From Rheinheimera sp. (GTDB taxonomy: Bacteria > Pseudomonadota > Gammaproteobacteria > Enterobacterales > Alteromonadaceae): a DNA stretch of 64,000 bases. The notes beneath the pieces were generated by a model that was not told the origin of the DNA, made no database searches, and worked only from the letters and a program-made list of their open reading frames with translations. Where the stretch lies: positions 992,001 to 1,056,000 of the forward strand of contig NZ_JAUYGV010000006.1 of NCBI RefSeq assembly GCF_030690345.1, read 5' to 3'. Below, piece by piece: positions 18,554 through 27,930 of the stretch (position 1 is its first letter; the number at the start of each line of letters is the position of its first letter). Position numbers and translations under genes: made by a program.

Positions 18554-20998
18554 GTGTTACCTGTAGCTGAAATTGTTCCGCAGTTGCTGTCGTTGTTGCA
18601 GCAACATAATAAAGTAATTTTGTCGGCGCCGCCCGGTGCCGGCAAATCAACTTATCTGCCACTCTATTTATTACAGTACCCGGATTTTGCCGGCAAAAAA
18701 CTGTTAATGCTGGAACCGCGCCGGCTGGCGGCAAAAAGTATTGCGGCCTATCTGGCGGCGCAACTGGGTGAAGCTGTCGGCGAAACTGTAGGTTATCAAA
18801 TTCGTCAGGAGCAAAAGCACTGCAGTAACACCCGTCTGCTTATTGTTACCGAAGGCATCCTAACCCGTAAATTGCAGCAAGACCCTGAGCTGAGTACAGT
18901 GGATTTGCTGCTGTTTGATGAATTTCACGAGCGCTCACTGCATGCGGATTTAGCCCTGGCGCTATGTCTGGAAGTGCAGCAACTGCGGCCACAACTGCAA
19001 TTGCTGATCATGTCTGCCACCCTGGATATGGCGCAGTTAGCCACAAGGCTGGATGCGCCGGTACTGGCCAGTGAAGGTCGCAGTTATCCGGTAACGGTAG
19101 AATATGCTCTGCCGGGCAGCCAGCCGCTGGCGCAGCAAATTGCTGCTTTAGTGCAGCAGGCGCTGAGTAGACATGACGGCAATATTCTGGTGTTTTTACC
19201 CGGCCAGGCGGAAATTAACCAAAGTGCCCAGCTGCTGCAGCAACAGGGGGTAGCAGCTAATGTGCAGCTACATCGTTTGCTGGGCAGCCTGACACTGGCA
19301 CAGCAACAAGCTGCTATTGCGCCGCCGCCGGCCGGCATGCGCAAAGTGGTACTGTCGACTAATCTGGCCGAAACCAGTTTAACCATCGACGGTATCAGCG
19401 TGGTGATCGACAGCGGTCTGTGCCGGCAAAGCCGGTTTAATCCACGCCAGGGCTTAAGCGTGCTGGAAACTGCCGCTATCAGCCAGGCATCGGCTATTCA
19501 ACGCGCCGGCCGCGCCGGCCGGTTATTACCAGGCCATTGTTACCGGCTGGATACGGCAGAAAAATGGCAGCGCAGGGCACGATTTGAAGCGCCGGAGATT
19601 GAGATCAGTGATTTAACCGCATTGAGGCTTGAGGTTGCTGCCTGGGGTTGTCAGGTGGATGATTTACACTGGCTAACACCGCCACCGGCCGCAGCTTTAG
19701 CGGTGGCAGAGCAATTGCTGCAGCAACTGGGGTTTATTGACAACCGCGGTGTGATTACGGCCACGGGGCGGCTGGCGCATAAACTGGGCACAGAGCCCAG
19801 ACTGGCGGCCATGCTGTTACATGCGCAGCAACTGGCGCAGCAGGGGCACCGGCATGCACCGGCGCTGGCATGCGTGCTGGCGGCATTGTTGGAGGATACG
19901 CGGGTGCTGCAGGGCGATCTTTACAGCCTGCTTGGCCGCGTGAAGCAAACATTGCCACAGCAGTGGCAGCAGGCGCAAAGTTTCGCCCGTTTGCTTGGTT
20001 GTCAGCTGGCAGAATCGCTGCCGCTGGAATTAGCACCGGTACTGGCACTGCGGGCTTTCCCGGATCGTTTAGCCAAACGCCGTGGCCAGGGCTATCAGTT
20101 AGCCAACGGCATTGGCGCCGTATTGCAGGAGGGCCACAGCTTAACCGGACAAGCCTGGTTGGTGGTGCTGCATATGCAGCAGTTTGGCCGCGATAACCGC
20201 ATTTACCATGCGCTTAGCATCAGCAGCGATGCCATAGTGGCAGACTGGCAGGCAGAGCTTGGCTGGCACACGCAGACCTTGTGGGATGATAAAAACGGCC
20301 GCTTTTTTACCGAGCAACAGCTGAGCTTCGGCCAGTGCCTGCTTGATGCCAAGCCGGCACCGTTGCAACTGACAGCTGAACAAAAGCAACAAGCGTGGCA
20401 AGCTTATATCCTCAATAAAGGCTTAAGCTGCCTGAATTGGAGCGACGCTGCGTTGCAGTTACGGGCCAGAGTAGCGCTATTGCAGCAGCATCAGCCTGAT
20501 GCCGGCTGGCCGGATTTTTCCGACGACGCCTTGTTAAACACCTTGCCGGACTGGCTTGGTGCTTATTTAGCGCCGCTGAGTAAAAGTGCGGCCCTGGCGC
20601 AGTTACCGTTGTATGACGCCTTGCTGCAATGTTTAAGTTATCAGCAGCAACAGCAGTTAAATCAGCTGTTACCCACGCATTGGCAGGCACCCACCGGCTC
20701 ACGGCTTAGTATTGATTATCTGGCCGACGGCGGGCCGGCGCTTTCAGTGCGGGTTCAGGAAATGTATGGTCAGATGAGTTCGCCAACCTTATTGCAGGGT
20801 AAAGTTAATATTACTATTGCCTTGCTGTCACCGTCACGGCAGCCACTGCAGGTGACACAGAATTTAGCCAGTTTCTGGCAAAATGCCTGGCAAGAGGTAA
20901 GAAAAGAAATGCGCGGGCGTTACCCGAAACATTATTGGCCGGAAGATCCGGCTCAAGCGATGCCAACAACAAAAACGAAAAAGGCGATGCTTAAATGA
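18554..20998 (+). CDS. hrpB: ATP-dependent helicase HrpB
   Basis: DEAH-box RNA helicase family protein of about 814 residues (E. coli HrpB 809). Walker A is APPGAGKST, motif II is DEFHERS, motif III SATLD, and motif VI region QRAGRAGRL. The HrpB-specific C-terminal domain is complete through KEMRGRYPKHYWPEDPA, nearly identical to E. coli. No in-frame ATG exists near the N-terminus; GTG 18554 aligns with the E. coli start (LPVAxxxPxLL), while TTG codons at 18539 and 18542 are alternatives. The cellular role is unclear in any species. Its stop overlaps mrcB (ATGA), the E. coli order. Confidence 0.95.
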   Translation: MLPVAEIVPQLLSLLQQHNKVILSAPPGAGKSTYLPLYLLQYPDFAGKKLLMLEPRRLAAKSIAAYLAAQLGEAVGETVGYQIRQEQKHCSNTRLLIVTEGILTRKLQQDPELSTVDLLLFDEFHERSLHADLALALCLEVQQLRPQLQLLIMSATLDMAQLATRLDAPVLASEGRSYPVTVEYALPGSQPLAQQIAALVQQALSRHDGNILVFLPGQAEINQSAQLLQQQGVAANVQLHRLLGSLTLAQQQAAIAPPPAGMRKVVLSTNLAETSLTIDGISVVIDSGLCRQSRFNPRQGLSVLETAAISQASAIQRAGRAGRLLPGHCYRLDTAEKWQRRARFEAPEIEISDLTALRLEVAAWGCQVDDLHWLTPPPAAALAVAEQLLQQLGFIDNRGVITATGRLAHKLGTEPRLAAMLLHAQQLAQQGHRHAPALACVLAALLEDTRVLQGDLYSLLGRVKQTLPQQWQQAQSFARLLGCQLAESLPLELAPVLALRAFPDRLAKRRGQGYQLANGIGAVLQEGHSLTGQAWLVVLHMQQFGRDNRIYHALSISSDAIVADWQAELGWHTQTLWDDKNGRFFTEQQLSFGQCLLDAKPAPLQLTAEQKQQAWQAYILNKGLSCLNWSDAALQLRARVALLQQHQPDAGWPDFSDDALLNTLPDWLGAYLAPLSKSAALAQLPLYDALLQCLSYQQQQQLNQLLPTHWQAPTGSRLSIDYLADGGPALSVRVQEMYGQMSSPTLLQGKVNITIALLSPSRQPLQVTQNLASFWQNAWQEVRKEMRGRYPKHYWPEDPAQAMPTTKTKKAMLK

Positions 20999-23271
20999 GC
21001 AGAAAACAAGCGGCGCCGACCAAACGCGCTAAACCCGCTGCGGCCGGGCGGCCCTCATTACGCGATAGGCTGAAGCGCAGCGCGCTATTCTCAGGTAAAC
21101 TTGCGCTATTGTTGCTGTTAATACTGACGTTTTACCTGGTCTACCTCGATAGCAAAATCAGCAAAAAATTCAGTGGCCAAAAATGGCAGGTGCCGGCGCA
21201 AATTTATGCCCGCAGTGTCGAATTGGTGCCGGGTAAAGTGATCACGCAGCAGCAGTTGATAGCACAGTTAGATGCGCTGCAATATCAGCGCAACCCGGCG
21301 CTGAATGCGCCAGGCCAGTACAGCGTGTCACGCAATCATGTCAGCATTTATCGCCGGCCTTTTACCTACGTTGATGGCTATGAAGCGCCGCTGTTGTTCA
21401 GTGTCGAGTTTAACCGCAGTGGTATTAACCGTATTACACAACGCCAGCAACAGGACGCGGTGAATTTTGCCAGGCTGGAGCCGCAGCTGATTGAACATCT
21501 GGTGGCTGCGCAGCAGGAAGACCGTGAGTTAGTGCGCCTGGAGCAGGTGCCGGAATTATTTAAAGACACCTTGTTGCTGGTAGAAGACCGCGAGTTTTAT
21601 CACCACCATGGCGTATCGCCACTATCGGTGCTGCGGGCATTGTGGGTTAATTTTACCGCCGGTAAAACTGTGCAGGGCGGCTCTACACTTACGCAGCAAC
21701 TGGCAAAAAACATGTACCTCAGCAGTGATCGCACTTTATGGCGTAAAGCCAATGAAGCCTTAATAGCACTGGTGCTGGATTATCGCTTTAACAAGGATCA
21801 AATTCTCGAGGCGTACATTAATGAAGTCTTTGTCGGGCAGAATTATGCCAATGCGGTACATGGCTTTGGCCTGGGCGCCAGGTTTTACTTTGGTAAACCG
21901 CTAACCGAGTTACAGCCGGCAGAATATGCGCTGATGATAGGCTTGTTAAAAGGCCCGTCGTATTTTGACCCGCGCCGTAACCCGCAACGGGCACAGCAGC
22001 GCCGGGATGTTGTGTTGCGATTAATGTTTGAGCAGCATTTATTAAACCGGCAGCAGTATGAGCACGCCGTGCAGCAGTCTGTATCAGTTGTACCACGCGG
22101 CCAGTACCTTAACTCCGGTTATGCCGGCTATCTGGATGCGGTAAAAAAGGAACTGCGCCAGGTCAGCATCAGCCCGGAATACCGTGACCAGGGCATTAAA
22201 GTGTTTACCTATCTCGATACCCAAGCACAGCGTGCAGCAGAGCAGGCATTACACATGCAATTAGCGCCGCTGGACGGTGAGCTGCAGGCAGCGATGATAG
22301 TGGCAAACTATCAACAGGCAGAAATTATTGCCATGGTAGGCAGCAAAGATGGCGTACAGGGCGGATTTAACCGCGCTATTGATGCCAGGCGGCAAATTGG
22401 CAGTATTATCAAGCCGGTAATTTATCTGGAAGCCTTAGCGCAGCGTGGCCGTTATACCCTGGCCAGCCGGCTGGAAGATAACCCTATACGGCTGCGCAGC
22501 AATGACCAGGACTGGCAACCGCAGAATTTCGACAAGCAATACCGCGGCAATGTCAGCCTGATAGATGCGCTGGCCGATTCGTTGAATATCCCAACCGTGA
22601 GGCTGGGTTTGCAGTTAGGCTTGCCGGCAATAAATGACGGGCTGCGCAAATTGGGCTTGAACCGCAAAGTGAAGTTGCACCCGGCTGCCTTGCTCGGTGC
22701 AATTGAGCTAAGCCCGTTGGAAGTGAGCCAGCTATATCAAACCCTGGCCAATAACGGCAGGCACCAGCAGCTAACCACTTTATATGCCGTGACCGACAGT
22801 AACGGGCATGTGTTGCATATGCGCGATCATCAACTGACACAACGCTACAATAATGAAGAAATATATTTGTTGCAGTATGCCTTAATGCAGGCGGTAAAAA
22901 CCGGTACAGCTAAAATGCTGAATCGTCAATTTCCGGGCGTGAGCCTGGCGGGTAAAACCGGCACCTCCAGTGATTATCGTGACAGCTGGTTTAGCGGTTT
23001 TGATCAGGAAACGCTGACAACTGTATGGTTAGGCCGTGATGACAACAAAACTATTGGCCTGACCGGGGCCACCGGTGCTTTGGGAGTGTTTAGCCGTTAC
23101 TACAGCCTGCAGCCGCCGGATTCATTGATCCGCGCTATGCCTGAACAAGTAAGTTTACAGGCATTTTCGCTTAGCACCGGTTATGCAGAAGCACAAAATT
23201 GTCTTAACATATTGTTATTACCTGCGATTTCAGTTGAAATGCCTGTAATGACCCAATGCACAGAAGAATAA
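20995..23271 (+). CDS. mrcB: Penicillin-binding protein 1B
   Basis: Bifunctional class A PBP of 758 residues that polymerises and cross-links peptidoglycan. A short basic cytoplasmic tail is followed by one transmembrane helix (about 34-52) and a UB2H-like region (about 70-150). The glycosyltransferase domain has catalytic E197 in EDREFYHHHG, then GGSTLTQQLAKN. The transpeptidase domain has S470-I-I-K, the S529-L-N motif, and KTG in LAGKTGTSSDY. Translationally coupled to hrpB by an ATGA overlap. Confidence 0.96.
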   Translation: MSRKQAAPTKRAKPAAAGRPSLRDRLKRSALFSGKLALLLLLILTFYLVYLDSKISKKFSGQKWQVPAQIYARSVELVPGKVITQQQLIAQLDALQYQRNPALNAPGQYSVSRNHVSIYRRPFTYVDGYEAPLLFSVEFNRSGINRITQRQQQDAVNFARLEPQLIEHLVAAQQEDRELVRLEQVPELFKDTLLLVEDREFYHHHGVSPLSVLRALWVNFTAGKTVQGGSTLTQQLAKNMYLSSDRTLWRKANEALIALVLDYRFNKDQILEAYINEVFVGQNYANAVHGFGLGARFYFGKPLTELQPAEYALMIGLLKGPSYFDPRRNPQRAQQRRDVVLRLMFEQHLLNRQQYEHAVQQSVSVVPRGQYLNSGYAGYLDAVKKELRQVSISPEYRDQGIKVFTYLDTQAQRAAEQALHMQLAPLDGELQAAMIVANYQQAEIIAMVGSKDGVQGGFNRAIDARRQIGSIIKPVIYLEALAQRGRYTLASRLEDNPIRLRSNDQDWQPQNFDKQYRGNVSLIDALADSLNIPTVRLGLQLGLPAINDGLRKLGLNRKVKLHPAALLGAIELSPLEVSQLYQTLANNGRHQQLTTLYAVTDSNGHVLHMRDHQLTQRYNNEEIYLLQYALMQAVKTGTAKMLNRQFPGVSLAGKTGTSSDYRDSWFSGFDQETLTTVWLGRDDNKTIGLTGATGALGVFSRYYSLQPPDSLIRAMPEQVSLQAFSLSTGYAEAQNCLNILLLPAISVEMPVMTQCTEE

Positions 23272-23289
23272 CAGCGATTGTCTGACGTT

Positions 23290-25446
23290 ATGGCGCTAAA
23301 ACCCGACAGCCCGTTACAGGTAGGAGACTGGCAATATTTACCCGAGCAGGACAAACTGGTGCAGTTTGACCCTGAGGGTAAGATTATTGCCACGGCTGAC
23401 CTGGATAACTTGTCACAAAAAGTGGCAAATTATTTTATTGTGCATGCCGGTAAGCTGGTTACCAAAGACGAGTTACTGCTGGACGTATGGGGCATTCGTG
23501 ATGTGTCGGATGGTCGCGTAACCCGGGTTATCCGCGTATTGCGTGTAGCACTGGGTGATGACACCCGCGAACCGCGCTATATCGAAACCATTCCCAAACG
23601 CGGCTATCGCTTTATTGCGCCGGTGTCGGCGATAGTGCCGCAAGCGTCACAAGACGCTGATGAACCGGCAGTTAGCATTACTGCAGCACAGGTAAAAAAA
23701 CGCAGCAATAAACCCTGGTTGCTTGTCAGCGCTATTGTTGCATTGCTGGTAATGTTGCTGAGCTGGTGGTTCTCAGCTACCGATAAAGTTGAATCAGACA
23801 TCAAGGCAACAGTACCTATGTTGCGGTATACACCCGTCACTTCTCTGGATGGTTTAGAGTTCTATCACAATATTTCTGTGGATGAGCGATATCTGGTATA
23901 CAGCTACGCCAGCCCTGAAGACGAAAATGTCACTGTGTTGATGTTACAAGATTTGCAGGAACATAAAAGAGCGCAACTCACAGAGCCTTCATTCAGTAGT
24001 TTTGGTGCCGCATTTAGCCCCGATGGTAACCGGATTGCTTATCACCGGATGTACCCTGATGGTGGCTGCGAGATAAGATTGATGCATTTGGATTTAAGCA
24101 ACTTTTACGCTGCCAGTGACGAAACGTTGGTGAAGTGCGGGGATAATTCAGTCTCGTCGCGTATCAGCTGGTCACCAGATGGGAATTATATTGCTTACCC
24201 TTCTATGAGTGAGCAAAAGCAAATGGTCATTATGCTGAAGCCCATCAATGGTGGCGCATCTGAACAGTTAACAGTACCACCGCCAAGTAGTTTTGGCGAT
24301 TATGCTGCCAGATTCTCGCGTAAGGGCGACCAGTTGGTGTTTTTACGTGATGCTGCAGGCTCTGCCCAAATATGGGTGCTTGATATGTCAAGCCGTGCTA
24401 TCAATATGTTGGTAAAGGTAACAGATGTACTTCCCGGTAATGTTGATTGGGATTTGGAAGATAAAGCAATTATTTATCCTTCGGCACCAACGGCCTTGAG
24501 CAAAATAGATGTTGCTACGGCTAAATCCAGCATAATTGCGTATACCGATTTCAATGCGCTGGAAGTACAAATGAGCAGCCGTGGCGCTATTGTAGCGACA
24601 GTCGGTAACTTTGCTCATGTAAATATTAGAAAAGTACCTAACCTGATAACCGGGAGCAGCTTTGCGCAGGAGACAGTGTTCAGTTCTAACCGAAATGAAA
24701 CACTGGCGGAAGCTAATCCCATAATTACCGGGCCTACGGCAGTAGTTTCACGCCGCTCAGGTTTACCGCAAGTCTGGCTGTTCTATGCAGATGGTAATCA
24801 AAAACAGATTACTCACTTTGACAAAAATGAGCGCTTTCGCAGTTTGGTATTCTCTCCCGATGGTCACTCTCTGGTTGCTCAAATTAACAATGAAATTTGG
24901 CTATTGTCGGAAAATGAAATGCCGAAAATGCTATCCAGTGCCAGTGATAACCTTATCAGTTCACCCGGCTGGAGTAGTGATGGTAAGTCAATTTTTTATG
25001 CAGAATCTAAAAATGGTCGCTGGCATATAATGAGTCACGATTTGAGCGGCGATTTGTTAGAGCCGAAAGTATTTGCTGAGGGCAGAGAGCTCTATATTGA
25101 GAGCTATGATAAAAATTACAGTGTTTGGCGTGATGCTGTCAGCAAAAAATTTTACATCAGCTGGAATGAAGAGAGCAGAGTGGAGGAAATACCGATAGTA
25201 CTGCCAGAAGATCAACTGTGGCTAAAAGTTCAGGCGAAAGAGCGGGGTATCTATTTCACCTATTTGATAGACAGTATTCAATATAAACTGAAGTTTTATA
25301 GTTTTGACGATAAGAAAGTAACGGATGCGGTGTCAGTAGACTATTTGTATCATAGTCGGTTCAGCGTCTCTGCTGATGAGCGCTTTGTATATATATTAGA
25401 AGCCGTGCGGGGCGATTTCGACATAGCTAAAATTGAGCTTCAGTAG
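23290..25446 (+). CDS. CadC/ToxR-like membrane transcriptional regulator with propeller-like sensor domain
   Basis: A 718-residue protein. A cytoplasmic winged-helix domain of OmpR/PhoB fold (about residues 10-112) contains the pattern LVTKDELLLDVWG, RVTRVIRVLRVALGDD and YIETIPKRGYRF. A linker is followed by one transmembrane helix (about 142-162). The long C-terminal region should be periplasmic; it repeats blade-like motifs such as FSPDGNRIAYH, WSPDGNYIAYP and FSPDGHSLVAQ, as in TolB/WD40-type propellers. The probable role is direct transcriptional control from the membrane in response to an envelope signal. The start is uncertain: ATG 23290 chosen, TTG 23278 possible; no clear Shine-Dalgarno. 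The part after about 23.8 kb looks richer in A+T than its neighbours, which suggests an acquired origin. Confidence 0.85.
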   Translation: MALKPDSPLQVGDWQYLPEQDKLVQFDPEGKIIATADLDNLSQKVANYFIVHAGKLVTKDELLLDVWGIRDVSDGRVTRVIRVLRVALGDDTREPRYIETIPKRGYRFIAPVSAIVPQASQDADEPAVSITAAQVKKRSNKPWLLVSAIVALLVMLLSWWFSATDKVESDIKATVPMLRYTPVTSLDGLEFYHNISVDERYLVYSYASPEDENVTVLMLQDLQEHKRAQLTEPSFSSFGAAFSPDGNRIAYHRMYPDGGCEIRLMHLDLSNFYAASDETLVKCGDNSVSSRISWSPDGNYIAYPSMSEQKQMVIMLKPINGGASEQLTVPPPSSFGDYAARFSRKGDQLVFLRDAAGSAQIWVLDMSSRAINMLVKVTDVLPGNVDWDLEDKAIIYPSAPTALSKIDVATAKSSIIAYTDFNALEVQMSSRGAIVATVGNFAHVNIRKVPNLITGSSFAQETVFSSNRNETLAEANPIITGPTAVVSRRSGLPQVWLFYADGNQKQITHFDKNERFRSLVFSPDGHSLVAQINNEIWLLSENEMPKMLSSASDNLISSPGWSSDGKSIFYAESKNGRWHIMSHDLSGDLLEPKVFAEGRELYIESYDKNYSVWRDAVSKKFYISWNEESRVEEIPIVLPEDQLWLKVQAKERGIYFTYLIDSIQYKLKFYSFDDKKVTDAVSVDYLYHSRFSVSADERFVYILEAVRGDFDIAKIELQ

Positions 25447-25503
25447 AGAATTTATCCAAAATTTATATTAAATTCATCGAGCTAGATTAGTTGTTTTACT
25501 TCT

Positions 25504-25531
25504 AATGTTGGATGCGAAGGCAATCAACATT
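25504..25531 (+). promoter_or_regulatory. Inverted repeat upstream of the small exported peptide gene
   Basis: AATGTTG (25504-25510) and CAACATT (25525-25531) are exact inverted repeats separated by 14 nt, ending 13 nt before the ATG at 25545. It could be an operator for one of the flanking regulators or an mRNA hairpin. Confidence 0.45.
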
Positions 25532-25544
25532 AAAAGGTAGAACC

Positions 25545-25760
25545 ATGAAAGCAACTAAATTTGCGTTAGCCATTTTCTCAATCTCTGTACTGTCTGCTCC
25601 TGTGACTCTGGTTTTAAACTCGCAGGACGCCTCTTCGGATGAAGTTATTGCATGCGGTTGGTTCCCGGCGTGCGGAGATCCTGATATATACAGCCCTGCT
25701 TTAGAGCCAAAAGACGCTACCAGAGATGTACGCAGCGTTAAGGAAGAAAAATCAGCCTGA
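25545..25760 (+). CDS. Small exported peptide, unknown function
   Basis: A 71-residue product starting at ATG 25545, preceded by AAGGTAG at good spacing; upstream in-frame starts are unlikely. Residues 1-20 form a signal-peptide-like or single-span segment (lysine, then a hydrophobic core, then LSAP). The remaining 50 residues are short, acidic in the middle and charged at the end, with a compact Cys pair in ACGWFPACGDPD. It is not a member of any family I recognise. It sits alone between two CadC/ToxR-like regulators on the same strand, which makes a signal, precursor or regulatory partner role attractive but unproven. A terminator is not evident after it. Confidence 0.65.
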   Translation: MKATKFALAIFSISVLSAPVTLVLNSQDASSDEVIACGWFPACGDPDIYSPALEPKDATRDVRSVKEEKSA

Positions 25761-25806
25761 TTTTTGTGCTTGATACAGCAACACTAAACATTTCTTATAG
25801 TTAGGG

Positions 25807-25812
25807 TATAAT
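25807..25812 (+). promoter_or_regulatory. -10 element (TATAAT) for the second CadC-like gene
   Basis: A perfect TATAAT lies 34 nt before the ATG at 25846. No good -35 is seen at 16-18 nt, so activation by a regulator is likely if the promoter is real. Confidence 0.45.
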
Positions 25813-25839
25813 CCGACCCGACAGTCAATTGTCGGGCGG
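25813..25839 (+). promoter_or_regulatory. Hairpin covering the ribosome binding site of the second CadC-like gene
   Basis: CCCGACA (25817-25823) pairs with TGTCGGG (25830-25836) across a 6-nt loop, and CCG (25813-25815) can pair with CGG (25837-25839) after a one-base bulge. The only Shine-Dalgarno-like bases (GCGGA) are in the 3' arm, five nt from the ATG. Confidence 0.5.
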
Positions 25840-25845
25840 ACCTTA

Positions 25846-27930
25846 ATGTCAAATCTGGACCCTGTGGTACAAATTGGAGACTGGTATTATCAGGTGATCT
25901 ACGGTCAGCTGTGGCCGGTTGATACTACTGCACAGGCTGAATCCATGATCCGCCTGGAACCCAGGTTACACAGTTTACTGAATTACTTTTTACTGCATCC
26001 CAATATTTTACTGGCAAAAGATACCTTGATTGAGAAAGTCTGGCCGGCCGATGAAGGCACAGATGCCGCAGTAATGCGCGCTGTGGGGGCGCTGCGCAAG
26101 GTATTGGGCGACGATGTTCGGGCACCGGTTTATATTGAGACGGCTTCAAAAAAAGGTTACCGCTGGTTAGCCGCTATTGTGCCGGTGACATTACAGGACA
26201 TCAGTTTAGCTGTCGCAGACAGTGCAGATACACTGACTGAGCTTACCGATGCAGCAGCTGTTAGTTTTGCCGGCAAACCACGTAAAGCCTGGCGCTTTAT
26301 TGTTGCCACGGCGGCAGTATTAATTCTCGGTGGTGCCAGCCTGGCATATGTTTTGGCTACCTACACCGCTGCCCCATTGATTAAACTGCCGGATACGATT
26401 ACACCAATCAGTGCATTAAGCGGGCAGGAGTATTGGCCGGTACTGTATCCCGATCACTCTCATGTGTTGTACCAACATAAACCGATAGACAGTAATAAGC
26501 TGAATTGGAGCGTGCAGAATCTGACTGATCTGCGCATAGAACATTTAACACAAAAGTACCGTAACCTGTCACAGGCACTGTGGCTGGACGCACAGCATAT
26601 TGTGTTCCGGGCCGACAGCAGCACAAGCAGCTGCTATTTCTACCGTCAGCGATTGCTGCCTGCTATTGAGCTACCTGAGCCGCTATGGTCTTGTCAGCAG
26701 GTTGTTTCTCAGGGCGCAGTGCTGTGGCAAGACAGCTTGCTGTGGCTTGACAGAGATGCGCAAACACAGCAGTTGCAGTTGATGCAAGGCCGCCCGGGGC
26801 AGACCGCAGAGCGGTTGTTGACACTGCCGGGGAGCTGGCGCTATATATCACAGTTATTGCTGCGTGATGACAAGCTGTATTTACTGGCCGAAGAAACCAT
26901 GAATCATTCTGCCTTGCTGCAACTGCAGCTACCCGATGGCCGGATGGAGGTGTTAGCGCGTTTCCCTTATATTGTTACGCAATTTAGTTGGTGGGATAAC
27001 AAGCAGTTACTGTTGTCTGCCGCACAGCAAGAGCTACTGATTTTTGAGCTGAAATCACACAATACACAGAGTTTAGGCCGGCTAACGCGCGATCTGATAC
27101 AGGCATCGCGTTACCCTGGTCAGGTATTAGCCACCCAGTTTTTGGATTACACTACCGATATTTTGCGCGCAGTCAGAGACACAAATAGCGGAGGCATCCG
27201 GCTATTGCCCTGGCATATGAGCAACCGTAACGAGCGCTTGCCGGTGTTCAGTGATAATGGCGCTGCGGCTTATGTGTCTGAGCGGGCAGGGCACGGTCAA
27301 ATCTGGTTAACCGAAGGGCGCGACAGCCGCCAACTGACTCAGCTGACAGAGCGGCAACAAATACAACAATTGTTTTGGCATCAGCAACAGTTACTGGTGT
27401 TGCTTAATACGGTACTGTACAGGATTGATCTGGATTCAGGTCATTTAATATCTTATCTGCCGATGCCTGACACCGCCATAGGGCGCTATGCCAGCTGCGA
27501 TAATGTGCTGTACTGGACCACTTTGACCGACAGCGGTTGGCAGTTAATGGCTGAAAACAGCAGCGTAGCGCTGGCGGACAATGTAACTGATGTGCGTTGC
27601 GGTCCGCAGCACGCCCTGGTGCTGCAGTTTGCCGACTCAACTGCGCTGGCGTTAATGACACCGGACCACCAGTTACATCTTTTACCGGTGCAAATTGATT
27701 GGCGCAGCACAGGTGCAGAGCAATGGTTTAGTGATAGCAGTGGTATTTATTGGCTGGGAGATAACCATACCATTTTTCGCTTTGATTGGTTATCGCAGCA
27801 AACTACACCGTTGTTAAACACAGGACAGGAAGTGCCGGTGGCTATATACAGTGATGGCAGCGGGCCAGGTTATATCGTACGGCAGCGGCCGTACGATACC
27901 GATATTGTCTGGTTACGAAACCGCCGTTAA
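25846..27930 (+). CDS. CadC/ToxR-like membrane transcriptional regulator, second copy
   Basis: A 694-residue protein with the same plan as the regulator at 23290 but strongly diverged. The winged-helix domain (about 8-112) has [28 protein letters not shown] and [12 protein letters not shown]. One transmembrane helix is at about 150-172. The periplasmic region of some 520 residues lacks crisp SPDG repeats but alternates short hydrophobic strands and turns consistent with a propeller. Its stop overlaps the hemL stop on the other strand. Degenerate DNA-binding positions relative to the first copy suggest different target sites. Probable role: an envelope-sensing transcription factor paired with the first one. 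Confidence 0.82.
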   Translation: MSNLDPVVQIGDWYYQVIYGQLWPVDTTAQAESMIRLEPRLHSLLNYFLLHPNILLAKDTLIEKVWPADEGTDAAVMRAVGALRKVLGDDVRAPVYIETASKKGYRWLAAIVPVTLQDISLAVADSADTLTELTDAAAVSFAGKPRKAWRFIVATAAVLILGGASLAYVLATYTAAPLIKLPDTITPISALSGQEYWPVLYPDHSHVLYQHKPIDSNKLNWSVQNLTDLRIEHLTQKYRNLSQALWLDAQHIVFRADSSTSSCYFYRQRLLPAIELPEPLWSCQQVVSQGAVLWQDSLLWLDRDAQTQQLQLMQGRPGQTAERLLTLPGSWRYISQLLLRDDKLYLLAEETMNHSALLQLQLPDGRMEVLARFPYIVTQFSWWDNKQLLLSAAQQELLIFELKSHNTQSLGRLTRDLIQASRYPGQVLATQFLDYTTDILRAVRDTNSGGIRLLPWHMSNRNERLPVFSDNGAAAYVSERAGHGQIWLTEGRDSRQLTQLTERQQIQQLFWHQQQLLVLLNTVLYRIDLDSGHLISYLPMPDTAIGRYASCDNVLYWTTLTDSGWQLMAENSSVALADNVTDVRCGPQHALVLQFADSTALALMTPDHQLHLLPVQIDWRSTGAEQWFSDSSGIYWLGDNHTIFRFDWLSQQTTPLLNTGQEVPVAIYSDGSGPGYIVRQRPYDTDIVWLRNRR

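Noticed and set aside
19755..20196. Overlapping open frames inside hrpB on both strands
   Set aside because: They are shadow frames caused by composition; proline/alanine-rich translations with no start signals or family features.
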